Shown here: positions 26,073 to 34,832 of the stretch, in pieces
How the letters are laid out: each line of letters begins with the position of its first letter
Position numbering within the stretch: position 1 is the stretch's first letter
NCBI GenBank assembly: GCA_963770635.1
Contig: CAVYQI010000003.1
Location: forward strand, 434,001 to 498,000
Length of the DNA: 64,000 bases
Direction of reading: 5' to 3'
Source: DASZIT01 sp963770635
GTDB lineage: Bacteria; Actinomycetota; Acidimicrobiia; Acidimicrobiales; RAAP-2
Program-made: the position numbers and the translations under genes
Notes under the pieces: model-generated
Told to the model about the DNA's origin: nothing
What the model saw: the letters and a program-made list of their open reading frames with translations, nothing else
Database searches by the model: none

Positions 26073-27254
26073 ATGTCCGGTTCAGTCATCGTTGCTGGTG
26101 CCCGCACCCCGATCGGGAAGTTGTCGGGCTCGCTGGGCGGATTTGCCGCCACCGAGCTGGGCGGCTTCGCCATCGCCGCCGCCCTGGAGCGGGCCGGGAT
26201 CAAGCCCGAGCAGGTCGACTATGTCTTCATGGGCCAGGTGATCCAGGCCGGCGCCGGCCAGATCACCGCCCGCCAGGCCGCGGTCAACGCCGGGGTCCCG
26301 ATGACGGTGGCGGCGACCACCGTCAACAAGGTCTGCCTGTCGGGTCTGAATGCCATCTACCTGGCCGACCTGTTGATCAACGCCGGCGAGGCCGACATCG
26401 TGGTGGCCGGGGGGATGGAGTCGATGACCCAGGCGCCCTACCTGCTGCCCGGGGCCCGGGCTGGCTACCGGATCGGGGATGGCAGCCTGGTCGACTCGAT
26501 GATGTACGACGGGCTGTTCTGCGCCTTCGACCAGCGGGCCATGGGGCTCAGCACCGAGGTCTACAACGGAGCCGACGGCGTCTCCCGTGAGCGCCAGGAC
26601 GCGTTCAGTGCCCTCTCTCACGAACGGGCGGCGGCGGCCATCAAGGACGGCAAGTTCGCCGACGAGATCGTCCCCGTCAATGTGCCCCAGCGCAAGGGCG
26701 ACCCGATCGTGGTGGACACCGACGAGGGCGTGCGACCGGAGACGACCGCCGAGTCGCTGGCCAAGCTCCGCCCCGCGTTCGACAAGAACGGCACCATCAC
26801 CGCCGGCAACGCCTCCCAGATCTCCGATGGCGGGGCCGCCGTCATCGTGATGTCCAAGGCCAAGGCCCAGGAGCTGGGTGTCTCGGGACTCGGGGAACTT
26901 GTCAGCTACGGCCAGGTGGCCGGCCCGGATCCCTCCCTTCTCCATCAACCGTCCCAGGCCATGAAGGTGGCCCTGGACAAGGCCGGCGTGTCGCTGGGCG
27001 ATGTCGACCTGTTCGAGATCAACGAGGCCTTCGCGGCAGTGGGCCTGGCGTCCGCCGACGACCTCGGGATTCCCGAGGACAAGCTCAACGTGAACGGGGG
27101 CGCCATCGCCCTCGGGCATCCGGTCGGGATGTCGGGCACCCGGCTGGCGTTGACCGCTCTCCTCGAGCTCAAGCGTCGCGGCGGAGGCACCGCGGCGGTC
27201 AGTCTGTGCGGTGGCGGTGGCCAGGGCGACGCCGCGGTGCTCCGGACGCTGTAA
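26073..27254 (+). CDS. atoB: Acetyl-CoA acetyltransferase (biosynthetic thiolase)
   Basis: This enzyme condenses two acetyl-CoA to acetoacetyl-CoA, or cleaves it. The protein has 393 residues, the standard tetrameric thiolase II length. The acyl-accepting Cys88 is in NKVCLSGLNA, the catalytic histidine is in GGAIALGHPVGMSG, and the C-terminal cysteine is in SLCGGGGQGDA. A GGAGG ribosome site precedes the ATG. It diverges from ccrA and supplies the first intermediate of the ethylmalonyl-CoA route; hbd, the next enzyme, is 14 kb away. A polyhydroxybutyrate role is also possible, but no PHB synthase is in the window. Confidence 0.93.
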   Translation: MSGSVIVAGARTPIGKLSGSLGGFAATELGGFAIAAALERAGIKPEQVDYVFMGQVIQAGAGQITARQAAVNAGVPMTVAATTVNKVCLSGLNAIYLADLLINAGEADIVVAGGMESMTQAPYLLPGARAGYRIGDGSLVDSMMYDGLFCAFDQRAMGLSTEVYNGADGVSRERQDAFSALSHERAAAAIKDGKFADEIVPVNVPQRKGDPIVVDTDEGVRPETTAESLAKLRPAFDKNGTITAGNASQISDGGAAVIVMSKAKAQELGVSGLGELVSYGQVAGPDPSLLHQPSQAMKVALDKAGVSLGDVDLFEINEAFAAVGLASADDLGIPEDKLNVNGGAIALGHPVGMSGTRLALTALLELKRRGGGTAAVSLCGGGGQGDAAVLRTL

Positions 27255-27286
27255 GCGGCGACGGCCCACCGATCGCCGACGGCGCG

Positions 27287-27312
27287 CACTCGGGCCGGCC
27301 ATGACCCGAGTG
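27287..27312 (+). terminator. Hairpin after the thiolase gene
   Basis: CACTCGGG, a 10-base loop and CCCGAGTG form a perfect 8-bp stem, 33 bases after the thiolase stop. No T-run follows, which is common for high-GC actinobacterial terminators. Confidence 0.45.
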
Positions 27313-27363
27313 AGCCGGCTTGCGCTCGTCCTTCTCACAGAACAGGGGTGTTGACTTTCAGCC

Positions 27364-29330
27364 ATGGGCGAACTCGCCACCACTCCGCTGCGGGCCCTCG
27401 GCGCTTCAGTCGACGAGGATGGTTGTCGAGTTCTCTCGGCGACGCCGGTGCAGGATGTCGACGGCGCCGAGCAGCGCCTGTTCGACGTCATCGGACGGGC
27501 CGAGGACCTGAGCTCGACCAGTGACGAGCTGGCCGGAAGCGCGCAGACCTGGCCGGAGCGTTACCACCTGAGCCACGACCGGGCCAACGTCCTGCGGCCC
27601 CTGAACCTGCAACGCGGGTTCAAGGTCCTCGAGGTCGGCGCCGAATGCGGAGCCATCACCCGGTACCTGGGTGAGATGTGCGATCTGGTCGACGCGGTGG
27701 AACCGGTGTCCGCCCGGGCCCGGGTCGCCCGCACCCGCACCCGCGATCTTCCCGGAGTGGAGGTGTTCGTCGGGGACCTGTTCGACGTCCCCGGCGACAA
27801 CGTCTACGACATCATCGTGCTGGTGGGGGTCCTCGAGTACGTCGGATCGGGCTCGGCCGAGCTCGCCCCCTACCAAAAGTTCCTCCACCGGGCCGCCTCC
27901 CTGCTCACCGAGGGCGGGTCCCTGCTGGTGGCCATCGAGAACCGCATCGGGGTCAAGTACCTCTCCGGGGCCCCCGAGGATCACTCGAATCGCCCGTTCG
28001 ATTCGCTGGAGGGCTATCCCAACGGGTCGCTGGCCCGGACCTTCTCTGGGGCGAGCTCGAGGAGCTGATCCGCCAGGCCCATCTGATCCCCCGGGTGTTC
28101 GGAGCCTTTCCCGACTACAAGCTGACCCGGATTGTGATGTCCGAGGAGCTCCTGGAGACCGACCCGACGCTGGCCTACCGGATCCCCCACTTCCCCAGCC
28201 CCGATTGGGGCGGAGAGGTCGAGCGGGTGGCCAACGAGGGGGCCGTTTGGCGCACCATGATCGAGGCGGGCCTCGGACCCGAGACGGCCAACTCGTTCGT
28301 GATCCTGGCCTCGCGCCGGCAACCGGGAACCTTGTGGCCCGACGACCAGCTGGCCGCCTACTACTCCACTGCCCGGCGAGCCGGCTACGCCTCGGAGACC
28401 CGGGTCCTCAGCCAGGACGGCACCATCGTCTTCGATCGGCGGGCCCTCTCCGCCGATGTCGCGTTCGGCGGCCTTCCGGACACTCGGGTCCAGCTCCGAT
28501 TGGAGCGAACCCCGTGGACCGAGGGAACCGACTTCCTGGTCCTCCTGAGCCAGGCCAATGACAAGGAACTCATCGATTGGCTCGGCCGTTGGACCGACCT
28601 CCTCGCCCAGGAGTTCCAGCCGGGTCAACCCACACCGATCGACCTGCTGCCCCACAACCTGGTCGCGCTACCCGACGGCCTGCTTCGGGCCATCGATTCC
28701 AAGTTCGTCCAGAGCGGCATCGCCCGAGAAGCCGTGGTGGCTCGTGGCGCCCTGGTCACCGGACTGCGGCTGTCGCGGCTGACCAAGCCGAGCCGCTGGG
28801 GTGCGTTCACCGTCGAGGAAGTCGTGCGATACATCGGCACCCTGATCGGTCTCCCCGCCGACGGCAGCTGGATCGCCGACGCGGTGGCCGGTGAAGCCGC
28901 CTTCCAGGCCGAGGTCTCCCTGCATACCCCCGAACCGCCGACCCGGGCGGAAGCGGTGGCTCTGCAGGAGGCGGTGCTGTGGGAAGAGCTCCACCTTCCG
29001 CTGGCCCTGAGCTCCCAGTACAACCCGGGGTTCGGGGCCCGGATCGCCCTGGAGGCGGAGCTGAGCCGGATGGGCGTGGCCTACGGGAGGCTGGTCGACA
29101 GCCATGATGCCCTGGTCAGCGCCCACCACACCGCCGTCGAAGGCCACGCCCAGCAGATGGCCATGCTTCTCGGCCAGCTGGGCACCTCGCAGGCCGACCT
29201 GAACAAAACCCGCATCAGCCTCGACGCCCACGTGGCCGAATTCGCCCGGATCAAGGCGTCCTCCAGCTGGAAGATGACCCGCCCGTGGCGCGCCCTGGGG
29301 CAGCTGTTCAAGCGGTCCTCGTCGAGTTGA
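27364..29330 (+). CDS. SAM-dependent methyltransferase with a long C-terminal extension, one frameshift
   Basis: The N-terminal third is a class I methyltransferase: motif I VLEVGAECGAITRYL (about 88-103), VEVFVGDLFD and DIIVLVGVLEYV. Repaired length is about 655 residues, far longer than a simple methyltransferase. The middle (about 250-480) is an unrecognised globular region that includes PIDLLPHNLVALPDG. The C-terminus (about 560-645) is helical and ends in SSSWKMTRPWRALGQLF. That ending is common on glycosyltransferases and methyltransferases that build surface glycans. One base is missing near 28041-28047. A role in modifying a cell-surface saccharide is likely but unproven. The neighbours are replication and repair genes on the opposite strand. 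Confidence 0.7.
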
Positions 29331-29363
29331 GCGGATCGGGCCGGGCCGGGCCGCCGGCCGGCG

Positions 29364-29946
29364 TCAATACGGCGGGCTGAACACACCGGCGAGCGAGCCG
29401 CCTCCGGCGTCCCCCACGTTCGACCACGAGCGCGCCGGCAAGCCGATCACCGCCAGCGAGCAGGTCGGGAAGCCGTGGTTGCGGAGAATCGACCGGTCCC
29501 CGGCTTCTTGACCGTCGCCATCCCAGGACGGAGCCAACAGCTCGAACGCCAGCTCATAGAGGGTGGGGTTGTGGCCGACCAACATGGCGCTGGTGACGTC
29601 GTCGTCGAGCTCGCCGACGTAACCGAGCAGGGTGTCGGGGCTCGCCCCGTAAAGAGAATGGAGCGACTCGAGGGGAATCTCCGCCGCCCATGGCCTCCAG
29701 CACCAGATCGGCGGTCTGGCGGGTCCGGACCGCCGATGAGGTCAGCACCACCTGGGGCAGCGGAACGTCAGTGAGACCGAAGACACCGACACCCGCGGCC
29801 AACCGGTGTCCGAGAGCGGTGGCGTCGCGCCGACCCCGGGCGGTCAGGGGGCGCGCCTTGTCGCCCCCGCCGGCGGGAGCGTTGCTGGCCGCCTTCCCAT
29901 GCCGCAACACCCACAGGTATCTGTTCGTCCCAGCCGGATCCGTCAT
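29364..29946 (-). CDS. sixA: SixA-type histidine phosphatase, one frameshift
   Basis: This is a histidine-acid-phosphatase-fold protein of about 193 residues after repair. The catalytic RHG is in LRHGKAASN, the SSAVRTRQTA stretch binds phosphate, and the second histidine is in VGHNPTLYEL. These are the SixA features. SixA removes phosphate from phosphohistidine in phosphorelay proteins; small phosphatases of other substrate range share this fold. One extra base in the GC run at 29681-29689 breaks the frame, and the two halves join without loss. It lies 35 bases after recR on the same strand. Confidence 0.8.
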
Positions 29947-29981
29947 CTCATGGTCCCCGATCGATGCCGCCGGTGACCAGG

Positions 29982-30588
29982 TTACGCGTCGACGACCCGA
30001 CGACCTTCCAGGGCCCGGCCGAGGGTCAGCTCGTCGGCGTATTCGAGGTCGCCCCCGACCGGCAGCCCGCTGGCGATGCGGGTGACGACCAGGCCCATCG
30101 GCTTCAACAGGCGGGCCAGGTACATGGCGGTGGCCTCCCCCTCGAGGTTGGGGTTGGTGCACAGGATGACCTCGGAGATGCCGTCTTCCTCGAGCCGGGC
30201 CAGCAGCTCGCGCACCCGCAACTGCTCCGGGCCGATGCCCTCGATGGGATTCAACGCGCCCTGGAGCACGTGGTACCGCCCCGAGAACTCGCCGGTCTTC
30301 TCGACGGCGACGATGTCCCGGGGGTCCTCGACCACACATACCGAGGTGGCATCCCGGCGATCGTCGAGGCAGATGGCGCACAGGCCCCCCTCGGCGACAT
30401 TGAAGCACCGGGTGCACAGGGTGATGCGCTCCTTCACGTCGATGATCGACTGGGCCAGCCGGGAGCGCGTCCTCCGGGGCCACCTTCAAGAGATGGAAGG
30501 TGATCCGCTGCGCCGACTTGGGCCCGATGCCGGGAAGCCGCCCGAGCTCGTCGATCAATGACTGCAATGGACCGGAGAAGACTCCCAC
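29982..30588 (-). CDS. recR: Recombination mediator RecR, one frameshift
   Basis: RecR works with RecF/RecO to load RecA on gapped DNA. Repaired length is 201 residues, the normal size. The helix-hairpin-helix is LGRLPGIGPKSAQRI. The zinc finger is CTRCFNVAEGGLCAIC, the Toprim domain has VCVVEDPRDI, and TNPNLEGEATAMYLARLL is conserved. One extra C sits in the GGG/CCC run at 30461-30463. The GTG start shares its G with the dnaX stop (TAGTG), the usual dnaX-recR coupling. The intact remainder of a conserved gene supports a consensus error. Confidence 0.9.
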
Positions 30589-32527
30589 TACAGGATTTCC
30601 TCGGCGCCGGGGAACGCCTCGAGCACCCGGGCTTCGGCGGAGTTGTCCACGTTGGCCACGGCACCCATTTCGGCGTCATGAAAGCTCGCCATGTCCCCGG
30701 TGTCCTCGTCGTCGGCATCCGACGGCCCGCCGGACGATGGTGACGTCTGCACCAGCGGGGTGGGAATCCCTCGACCAGCCCCGGCTCGGGTTCCGGTCGT
30801 TGTCTCCGGCTGGGCGCCGGTGGCCCGGGGAGCGTCCTCCACTCGACCGCCGGCCTCAGTCTCGACCACCAGCGACAACACCACCGGCCGCCCGAAGAAC
30901 TCGGCGAGGGCCGGCTCGACATCCCCCCGGATGGCCTCGCAACGTTCGCGGTGGGTGTCGTTGGGCAGACCGAACACGGCCTTGCCGTCCTCCGCGCCGA
31001 CGAACCTCCCAGCTTGGAAGAGGGCCTTGGCCTTGGGCCGCAGACGTCCGAGGATGTGGTCGCCCCAGGCCTGGACCAGCTGGTCGCGGGTCGGGAACCC
31101 CCGACCGGAATCCGACGGGGCCTCCGTTCGGGCCTCGGGCTGGCCGGCCGGGTCTGTGGGCGGCGGCGGGCTGCCTTCAGAGCCGATCGGGAGGTCGCCG
31201 GAAGGGGGGGCGGTTGGGGCCGGCGGTGCCGACTCGCGCCGTACCGCCCCCAGCGTCTTTCGGGCCGCGGTGGCGCCGGGGGCCGGGGTCGGAACCGGAG
31301 CGCCGGCCGGATCGGTCGGCGCCGGCGGGGTCGTCGGCGATGACCGAGATGGGGTGGCAGCCGGTGCGGCGGCGCCCCCCGGTTGGCGGTCTTGCCGCTC
31401 GAGCCGTTCGATCCGGACCAACATCGCCTCCGGCGACTCGTCGGCCTCGGGATGGGCCAGACGGACCAACGCCACCTCGAGGCTCACCCGGGCATCGAGG
31501 GCCTCCCGCATGTCGACCTGGGACCGGCCCAATACCTCGATGGATCGCACCAGGGCGGGGAGGCCCAGCCGTTCAGTCACCTCGCCGATGGTGGCGCGTT
31601 CGGTTTCGACCACTCCGGCCAGCTCGGGGGCAACCAGGGCCAGGAATCCCTGGCGAAGGAGATCGATGAGATCCCCGGTCAGCTGTTGGGGGCTGAAGCC
31701 GGCCGAGGTGAGGTGGGCCACCGCCGCCAGGGCCCGACCGGCATCCCGTTCCGCCAGGGCTTCGACGATTTCATCCAGTTCGGGGAGGTCATCCTCCACG
31801 GTGTCCGAGGTGGCGGCCTGATCCAGCACCGAGAGCGCGTCCCGGGCCGAGCCCCGACCCCGCCGGACGGCGACGTCGATGGCTTCGTCGGCCACGTCGA
31901 GATGTGCGTCCCGTCGGACCTGATTGAGCAGCTCTCCGAGGGTATCGGCCCCCAACAGGCGGAACTCGAAGTGCTGGGTGCGGCTCCGGATGGTGGGGAG
32001 CACCTTCTGTGGATCGGTGGTGGCCAACACGAAGATGACGTGGGGGGGCGGTTCCTCCAGGGTCTTCAACAGGGCATTGGACGCGGCGGTCGACAGCATG
32101 TGGACCTCGTCGACGATGTACACCTTCTGCCGACCCGGAGACCCGAGCGCGGCCCGGGCGACCAGGTCCCGCATGGCATCGACACCGTTGTTGGAGGCGG
32201 CGTCGAGCTCGTGGACATCGAGGGAGGTGCCCTTGGCGATCTCGGTACAGGAGGAGCACTCGCCGCACGGCTCACCGTCGCGGAGGTTGGTGCAGTTCAG
32301 CGCCTTGGCCAGGATTCGGGCGGTGGAGGTCTTGCCGGTCCCCGCGGGCCGCTGAACAGGTAGGCGTGCGCGGTCCGACCGTCCCGTACCGCATTGCGAA
32401 GGGCGAGGACCACATGGTCCTGACCCTTTACTTCGGCGAACGTCGAAGGCCGGAAGCGGCGGTACAGCGACTGATACGGGGTGCCGTCCGGGATCGCGTC
32501 CAGGTTGTCGTTTTGGAGGTCGGCCAC
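30588..32527 (-). CDS. dnaX: DNA polymerase III subunit tau/gamma, one frameshift
   Basis: DnaX is the ATPase of the clamp loader and joins the replisome parts. Repaired length is about 646 residues. The AAA+ domain has Walker A GTGKTSTARIL, a zinc cluster (CGECSSC), Walker B VYIVDEVHML and sensor 1 LATTDPQ. Domain III follows, then a Pro/Ala/Thr-rich linker and a C-terminal tau-like region. One base is missing near 32340-32347, just inside Walker A. The GTG start is placed by the conserved LYRRFRPSTFAEVKGQDHV and a TANNNT box 8 bases upstream. recR overlaps its stop by one base, and the SRP RNA gene lies upstream. Since dnaX is essential, the shift is probably a sequencing error. Confidence 0.9.
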
Positions 32528-32535
32528 GTCGGGGG

Positions 32536-32541
32536 AGCCTA
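32536..32541 (-). promoter_or_regulatory. -10 hexamer TAGGCT for dnaX, leaderless type
   Basis: On the minus strand TAGGCT ends 8 bases before the dnaX GTG. It lies between the SRP RNA 3' end and dnaX, so dnaX need not depend on the RNA promoter. Confidence 0.4.
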
Positions 32542-32572
32542 TCGGGCGAGGAACGCGACGAGCCCCGGCGTT

Positions 32573-32686
32573 CGGTGCGGCGGCCAGGTTGACTACGGCA
32601 CACGGCCTGTCCCGCTGAGAGCTGCTGCCTTCCGACCCTGACTCGATTCACAGGGGACCGTTGCGCAGGACCCGGCCGCCGCACCC
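32573..32686 (-). ncRNA. ffs: Small bacterial signal recognition particle RNA
   Basis: The minus strand holds the SRP RNA core GTCAGGGTCGGAAGGCAGCA, with the GGAA tetraloop at 32630-32633, and the downstream GCCGTGTGCCGTAG typical of 4.5S RNA. The ends pair perfectly: GGTGCGGCGGCC (5' end, 32674-32685) with GGCCGCCGCACC (3' end, 32574-32585). Pairing continues outward with single mismatches to about 32563 and 32695, so the precise ends are uncertain by about 10 bases. The RNA binds Ffh and targets ribosomes making membrane and secreted proteins. The position just upstream of dnaX is the classic one in bacteria. A TACGCT -10 box lies upstream. Confidence 0.93.
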
Positions 32687-32827
32687 AACGTCGGGACCGG
32701 GGACAGCGTAGTGCCCGGTGGTCACAGCGCGGGCCGGCCGCCGGTCGGGGGAGGGCGGCAGAGTAGCCTGTCGGGGCTGTACACGCCTCCACACGGGATC
32801 CTCGAGCCTGGGTGGTGGCGTTCGACC

Positions 32828-32915
32828 GGAGGCGTGCGAGAGCGGCCGAATCGGCACGATTGGAAATCGTGTGTGGGGAAACTCACCGTGGGTTCAAATC
32901 CCACCGCCTCCGCCA
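32828..32915 (+). tRNA. tRNA-Ser (anticodon GGA)
   Basis: The 88-base tRNA has a 7-bp acceptor stem GGAGGCG/CGCCTCC, a long variable arm, a TTCAAAT T-loop and an encoded CCA end. The anticodon loop TTGGAAA gives GGA, which reads UCC and UCU. The tadA start codon follows only two bases after the CCA. Confidence 0.97.
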
Positions 32916-32917
32916 CT

Positions 32918-33397
32918 ATGCCTAGCAACGCGCCCGCCGGGCCACTCGACGATGACGCGGCCATGGAGTTGGCCCTGGCCGAAGCCGGAATGGCCGAGCT
33001 CCACGATGACGTCCCGGTGGGCGCGGTGACGCTGGTCGGCGGCCGGGTGGTGGCCGCCCGGCACAACGAGCGCGAGCTGAAAGGCGATCCGACCGCCCAT
33101 GCCGAGATGCTGGCCCTCGCCGACACCGCCGCGGCGCTGGGCACGTGGCGGTTGGCCGAGGTGACCCTGGTGGTGACCCTGGAGCCGTGCCCGATGTGTG
33201 CCGGCGGGTTGGTTGCCGCCCGAGTGAAGCGGGTGGTGTTCGGAACGACCGATACCAAAGCCGGGGCGTGCGGGACCCTCTACAACCTGTGCGCCGATCC
33301 CCGGCTGAATCATGAGGTGGGGGTCACCGCCGGAGTGCGAGCCGACCAGGCGTCGGCCCTGTTGACCGGGTTCTTCGCCCGCCGACGCCGCGACTAG
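32918..33397 (+). CDS. tadA: tRNA adenosine deaminase TadA
   Basis: TadA changes adenosine 34 of tRNA-Arg(ACG) to inosine. The protein has 159 residues. The zinc and proton-shuttle site is TAHAEM (His61, Glu63), and the other ligands are Cys91 and Cys94 in EPCPMCAGG. VPVGAV near residue 32 is the usual first strand. The ATG lies two bases after the CCA of tRNA-Ser(GGA). No ribosome site can fit outside the tRNA, so the message is either leaderless after tRNA processing or uses a downstream start (ATG 32963), which would trim the first helix. The product acts on a different tRNA from its neighbour. Confidence 0.9.
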   Translation: MPSNAPAGPLDDDAAMELALAEAGMAELHDDVPVGAVTLVGGRVVAARHNERELKGDPTAHAEMLALADTAAALGTWRLAEVTLVVTLEPCPMCAGGLVAARVKRVVFGTTDTKAGACGTLYNLCADPRLNHEVGVTAGVRADQASALLTGFFARRRRD

Positions 33398-33400
33398 CCT
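33395..33400 (+). promoter_or_regulatory. -10 hexamer TAGCCT for tRNA-Ser(CGA)
   Basis: TAGCCT begins with the tadA stop codon and ends 7 bases before the tRNA. It could give the second serine tRNA its own start. Confidence 0.35.
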
Positions 33401-33407
33401 CTCGTCC

Positions 33408-33495
33408 GGAGGGATGCGAGAGTGGCCGAATCGGACGGTCTCGAAAACCGTTGTGTCGCAAGGCACCGTGGGTTCGAATCCCACTCCCTCCGCCA
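33408..33495 (+). tRNA. tRNA-Ser (anticodon CGA)
   Basis: The 88-base tRNA has the acceptor stem GGAGGGA/TCCCTCC, a long variable arm, a TTCGAAT T-loop and an encoded CCA. The anticodon loop CTCGAAA gives CGA, which reads UCG. A strong hairpin follows 16 bases later. Confidence 0.97.
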
Positions 33496-33510
33496 AGTCA
33501 GAGATGGTTT

Positions 33511-33540
33511 CCGCTGGTCGGTGGTCTCACCGGCCAGCGG
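33511..33540 (+). terminator. Hairpin terminator after tRNA-Ser(CGA)
   Basis: CCGCTGGTCGGTG pairs with CACCGGCCAGCGG through 13 pairs (one G-T) around the loop GTCT. It is the strongest terminator-like hairpin in the window and ends the tRNA-tadA-tRNA unit. Confidence 0.65.
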
Positions 33541-33583
33541 TGCTGTCGAAACGATGTCCAACATCTCGGGCTGAGGACGAGGG

Positions 33584-34816
33584 GTGAGCCACGTGCCGAG
33601 AACCACAGTTGCCAACTCCGAGGACGCCGCGACGGGTCCGCTGGCGGGGGTCAAGGTGCTCGATCTCTCGATGGCGCTCACGGGCCCCTATGCAGTCGCG
33701 CTGCTGGCCGATCAGGGAGCCGAGGTCGTCAAGGTCGAGCGAACCGGGATCGGTGACATCGCCCGTTGGATCGGCGTGTCCGTCAATGGGATGAGCGCCA
33801 TGTATCTGGCCTGCAACCGGGGCAAGCGCTGCATCGCCGTCGACCTCGGCGCCCACGAGGGCCGCGAGATCGTCATGGCCCTCGCTTCGGCGGCGGACGT
33901 GGTCGTCCAGAACTTCCGCCCCGGGGTCATCGACCGGCTCGACCTGGGCTACGAGGCCGTCCGGGCCTTGAACTCCGAGGTCATTTACTGCTCCATCTCC
34001 GGCTACGGACCCGAGGGCCCCTACAGCCACCGCAGTGCCTACGACACGTCGATTCAGGCCTACGCCGGCTTCGCCGCCAATCAGGCCGATCCCGACGGCG
34101 GTCCGCCCACCTTCCTGCGCCAGAACGCGGCCGACAAGGTCAGCGCCCTCTTTGCCAGCCAGGCCATCACCGCGGCTCTGTACGCGCGGGCTACCGGTCG
34201 CGGCGGGCAGCACCTCGAGATGGGTATGGCCGACGCCTGCGTGTCGTTCCTGTGGGCCGAGTCCGCCGGCAACGAGGTACTGCTCGACTCCGACGGCTCT
34301 CTGCCCTCGAGTTTTATCTCCGGCTTCCAGCCAATGCGCTTCCTCGACGGTTGGGGCATCGTCGTGCCCACGACCGACGCCGACTTCGCCGGGATGTGCA
34401 AGGCCCTCGACGTCGAGGGGTTCGACGACCCCCGCGTCGCCACCGTGGCTGAGCGACGCCAACACCGAGACGTGCTCGAGCCGATCATCGACATGTGCTA
34501 CGCGATGGCCGCCAACCTGACTCAGGAAGAGGCCACCGAGCGCTTCGAGCGAGAGCGGGTGGCCTACGCCATGGTGCTCTCCGCTGCCGAGATCGTCCAC
34601 GACCCCCATGCCGAGGCCATCGGCATGTTCACCGAGTTCGAGCACCCCGTCGCCGGCCGGGCGCGGCTCCCCCGCCACCCCACCAACTTCCACGGCACCC
34701 CGGCGGCGCTCGGCGGCCTCAGCCCGCGCCTCGGTGAGCACACCGACGAGGTACTCACCGAGCTCGGCCTCGGCGACCGCATCGCGGAGCTCCGGGCAAC
34801 CGGCGTCGTCGCATAG
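33584..34816 (+). CDS. Family III CoA transferase (CaiB/BaiF type)
   Basis: This 410-residue protein moves CoA between carboxylic acids. The family start is LAGVKVLDLSMALTGPYA. The middle has GNxxGKR-like CNRGKRCIAVDL, then VVVQNFRPGVIDRLDLGYE, and SAYDTSIQAYAG with the likely catalytic aspartate. The C-terminal part (HPVAGRARLPRHPTNFHGTP) is typical. The acids cannot be read from sequence; formyl, carnitine, succinate, mesaconate and bile-acid relatives all share this fold. The GTG at 33584 is used, with GAGGACGAGG upstream; GTG 33593 is an alternative with better spacing. It converges on the amidase gene with only 16 bases between. Confidence 0.85.
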   Translation: MSHVPRTTVANSEDAATGPLAGVKVLDLSMALTGPYAVALLADQGAEVVKVERTGIGDIARWIGVSVNGMSAMYLACNRGKRCIAVDLGAHEGREIVMALASAADVVVQNFRPGVIDRLDLGYEAVRALNSEVIYCSISGYGPEGPYSHRSAYDTSIQAYAGFAANQADPDGGPPTFLRQNAADKVSALFASQAITAALYARATGRGGQHLEMGMADACVSFLWAESAGNEVLLDSDGSLPSSFISGFQPMRFLDGWGIVVPTTDADFAGMCKALDVEGFDDPRVATVAERRQHRDVLEPIIDMCYAMAANLTQEEATERFERERVAYAMVLSAAEIVHDPHAEAIGMFTEFEHPVAGRARLPRHPTNFHGTPAALGGLSPRLGEHTDEVLTELGLGDRIAELRATGVVA

Positions 34817-34832
34817 CGGCGACCTGTCGGGG

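Noticed and set aside
30588..32527. Programmed frameshift in dnaX, as in E. coli tau/gamma
   Set aside because: The shift lies at about codon 62, inside Walker A and before any product could work. There is no slippery heptamer, and other genes nearby show the same kind of single-base error.
33408..34816. Integration site at tRNA-Ser(CGA), with the CoA transferase as cargo
   Set aside because: There is no integrase, no repeat of the tRNA 3' end downstream and no clear shift in composition.
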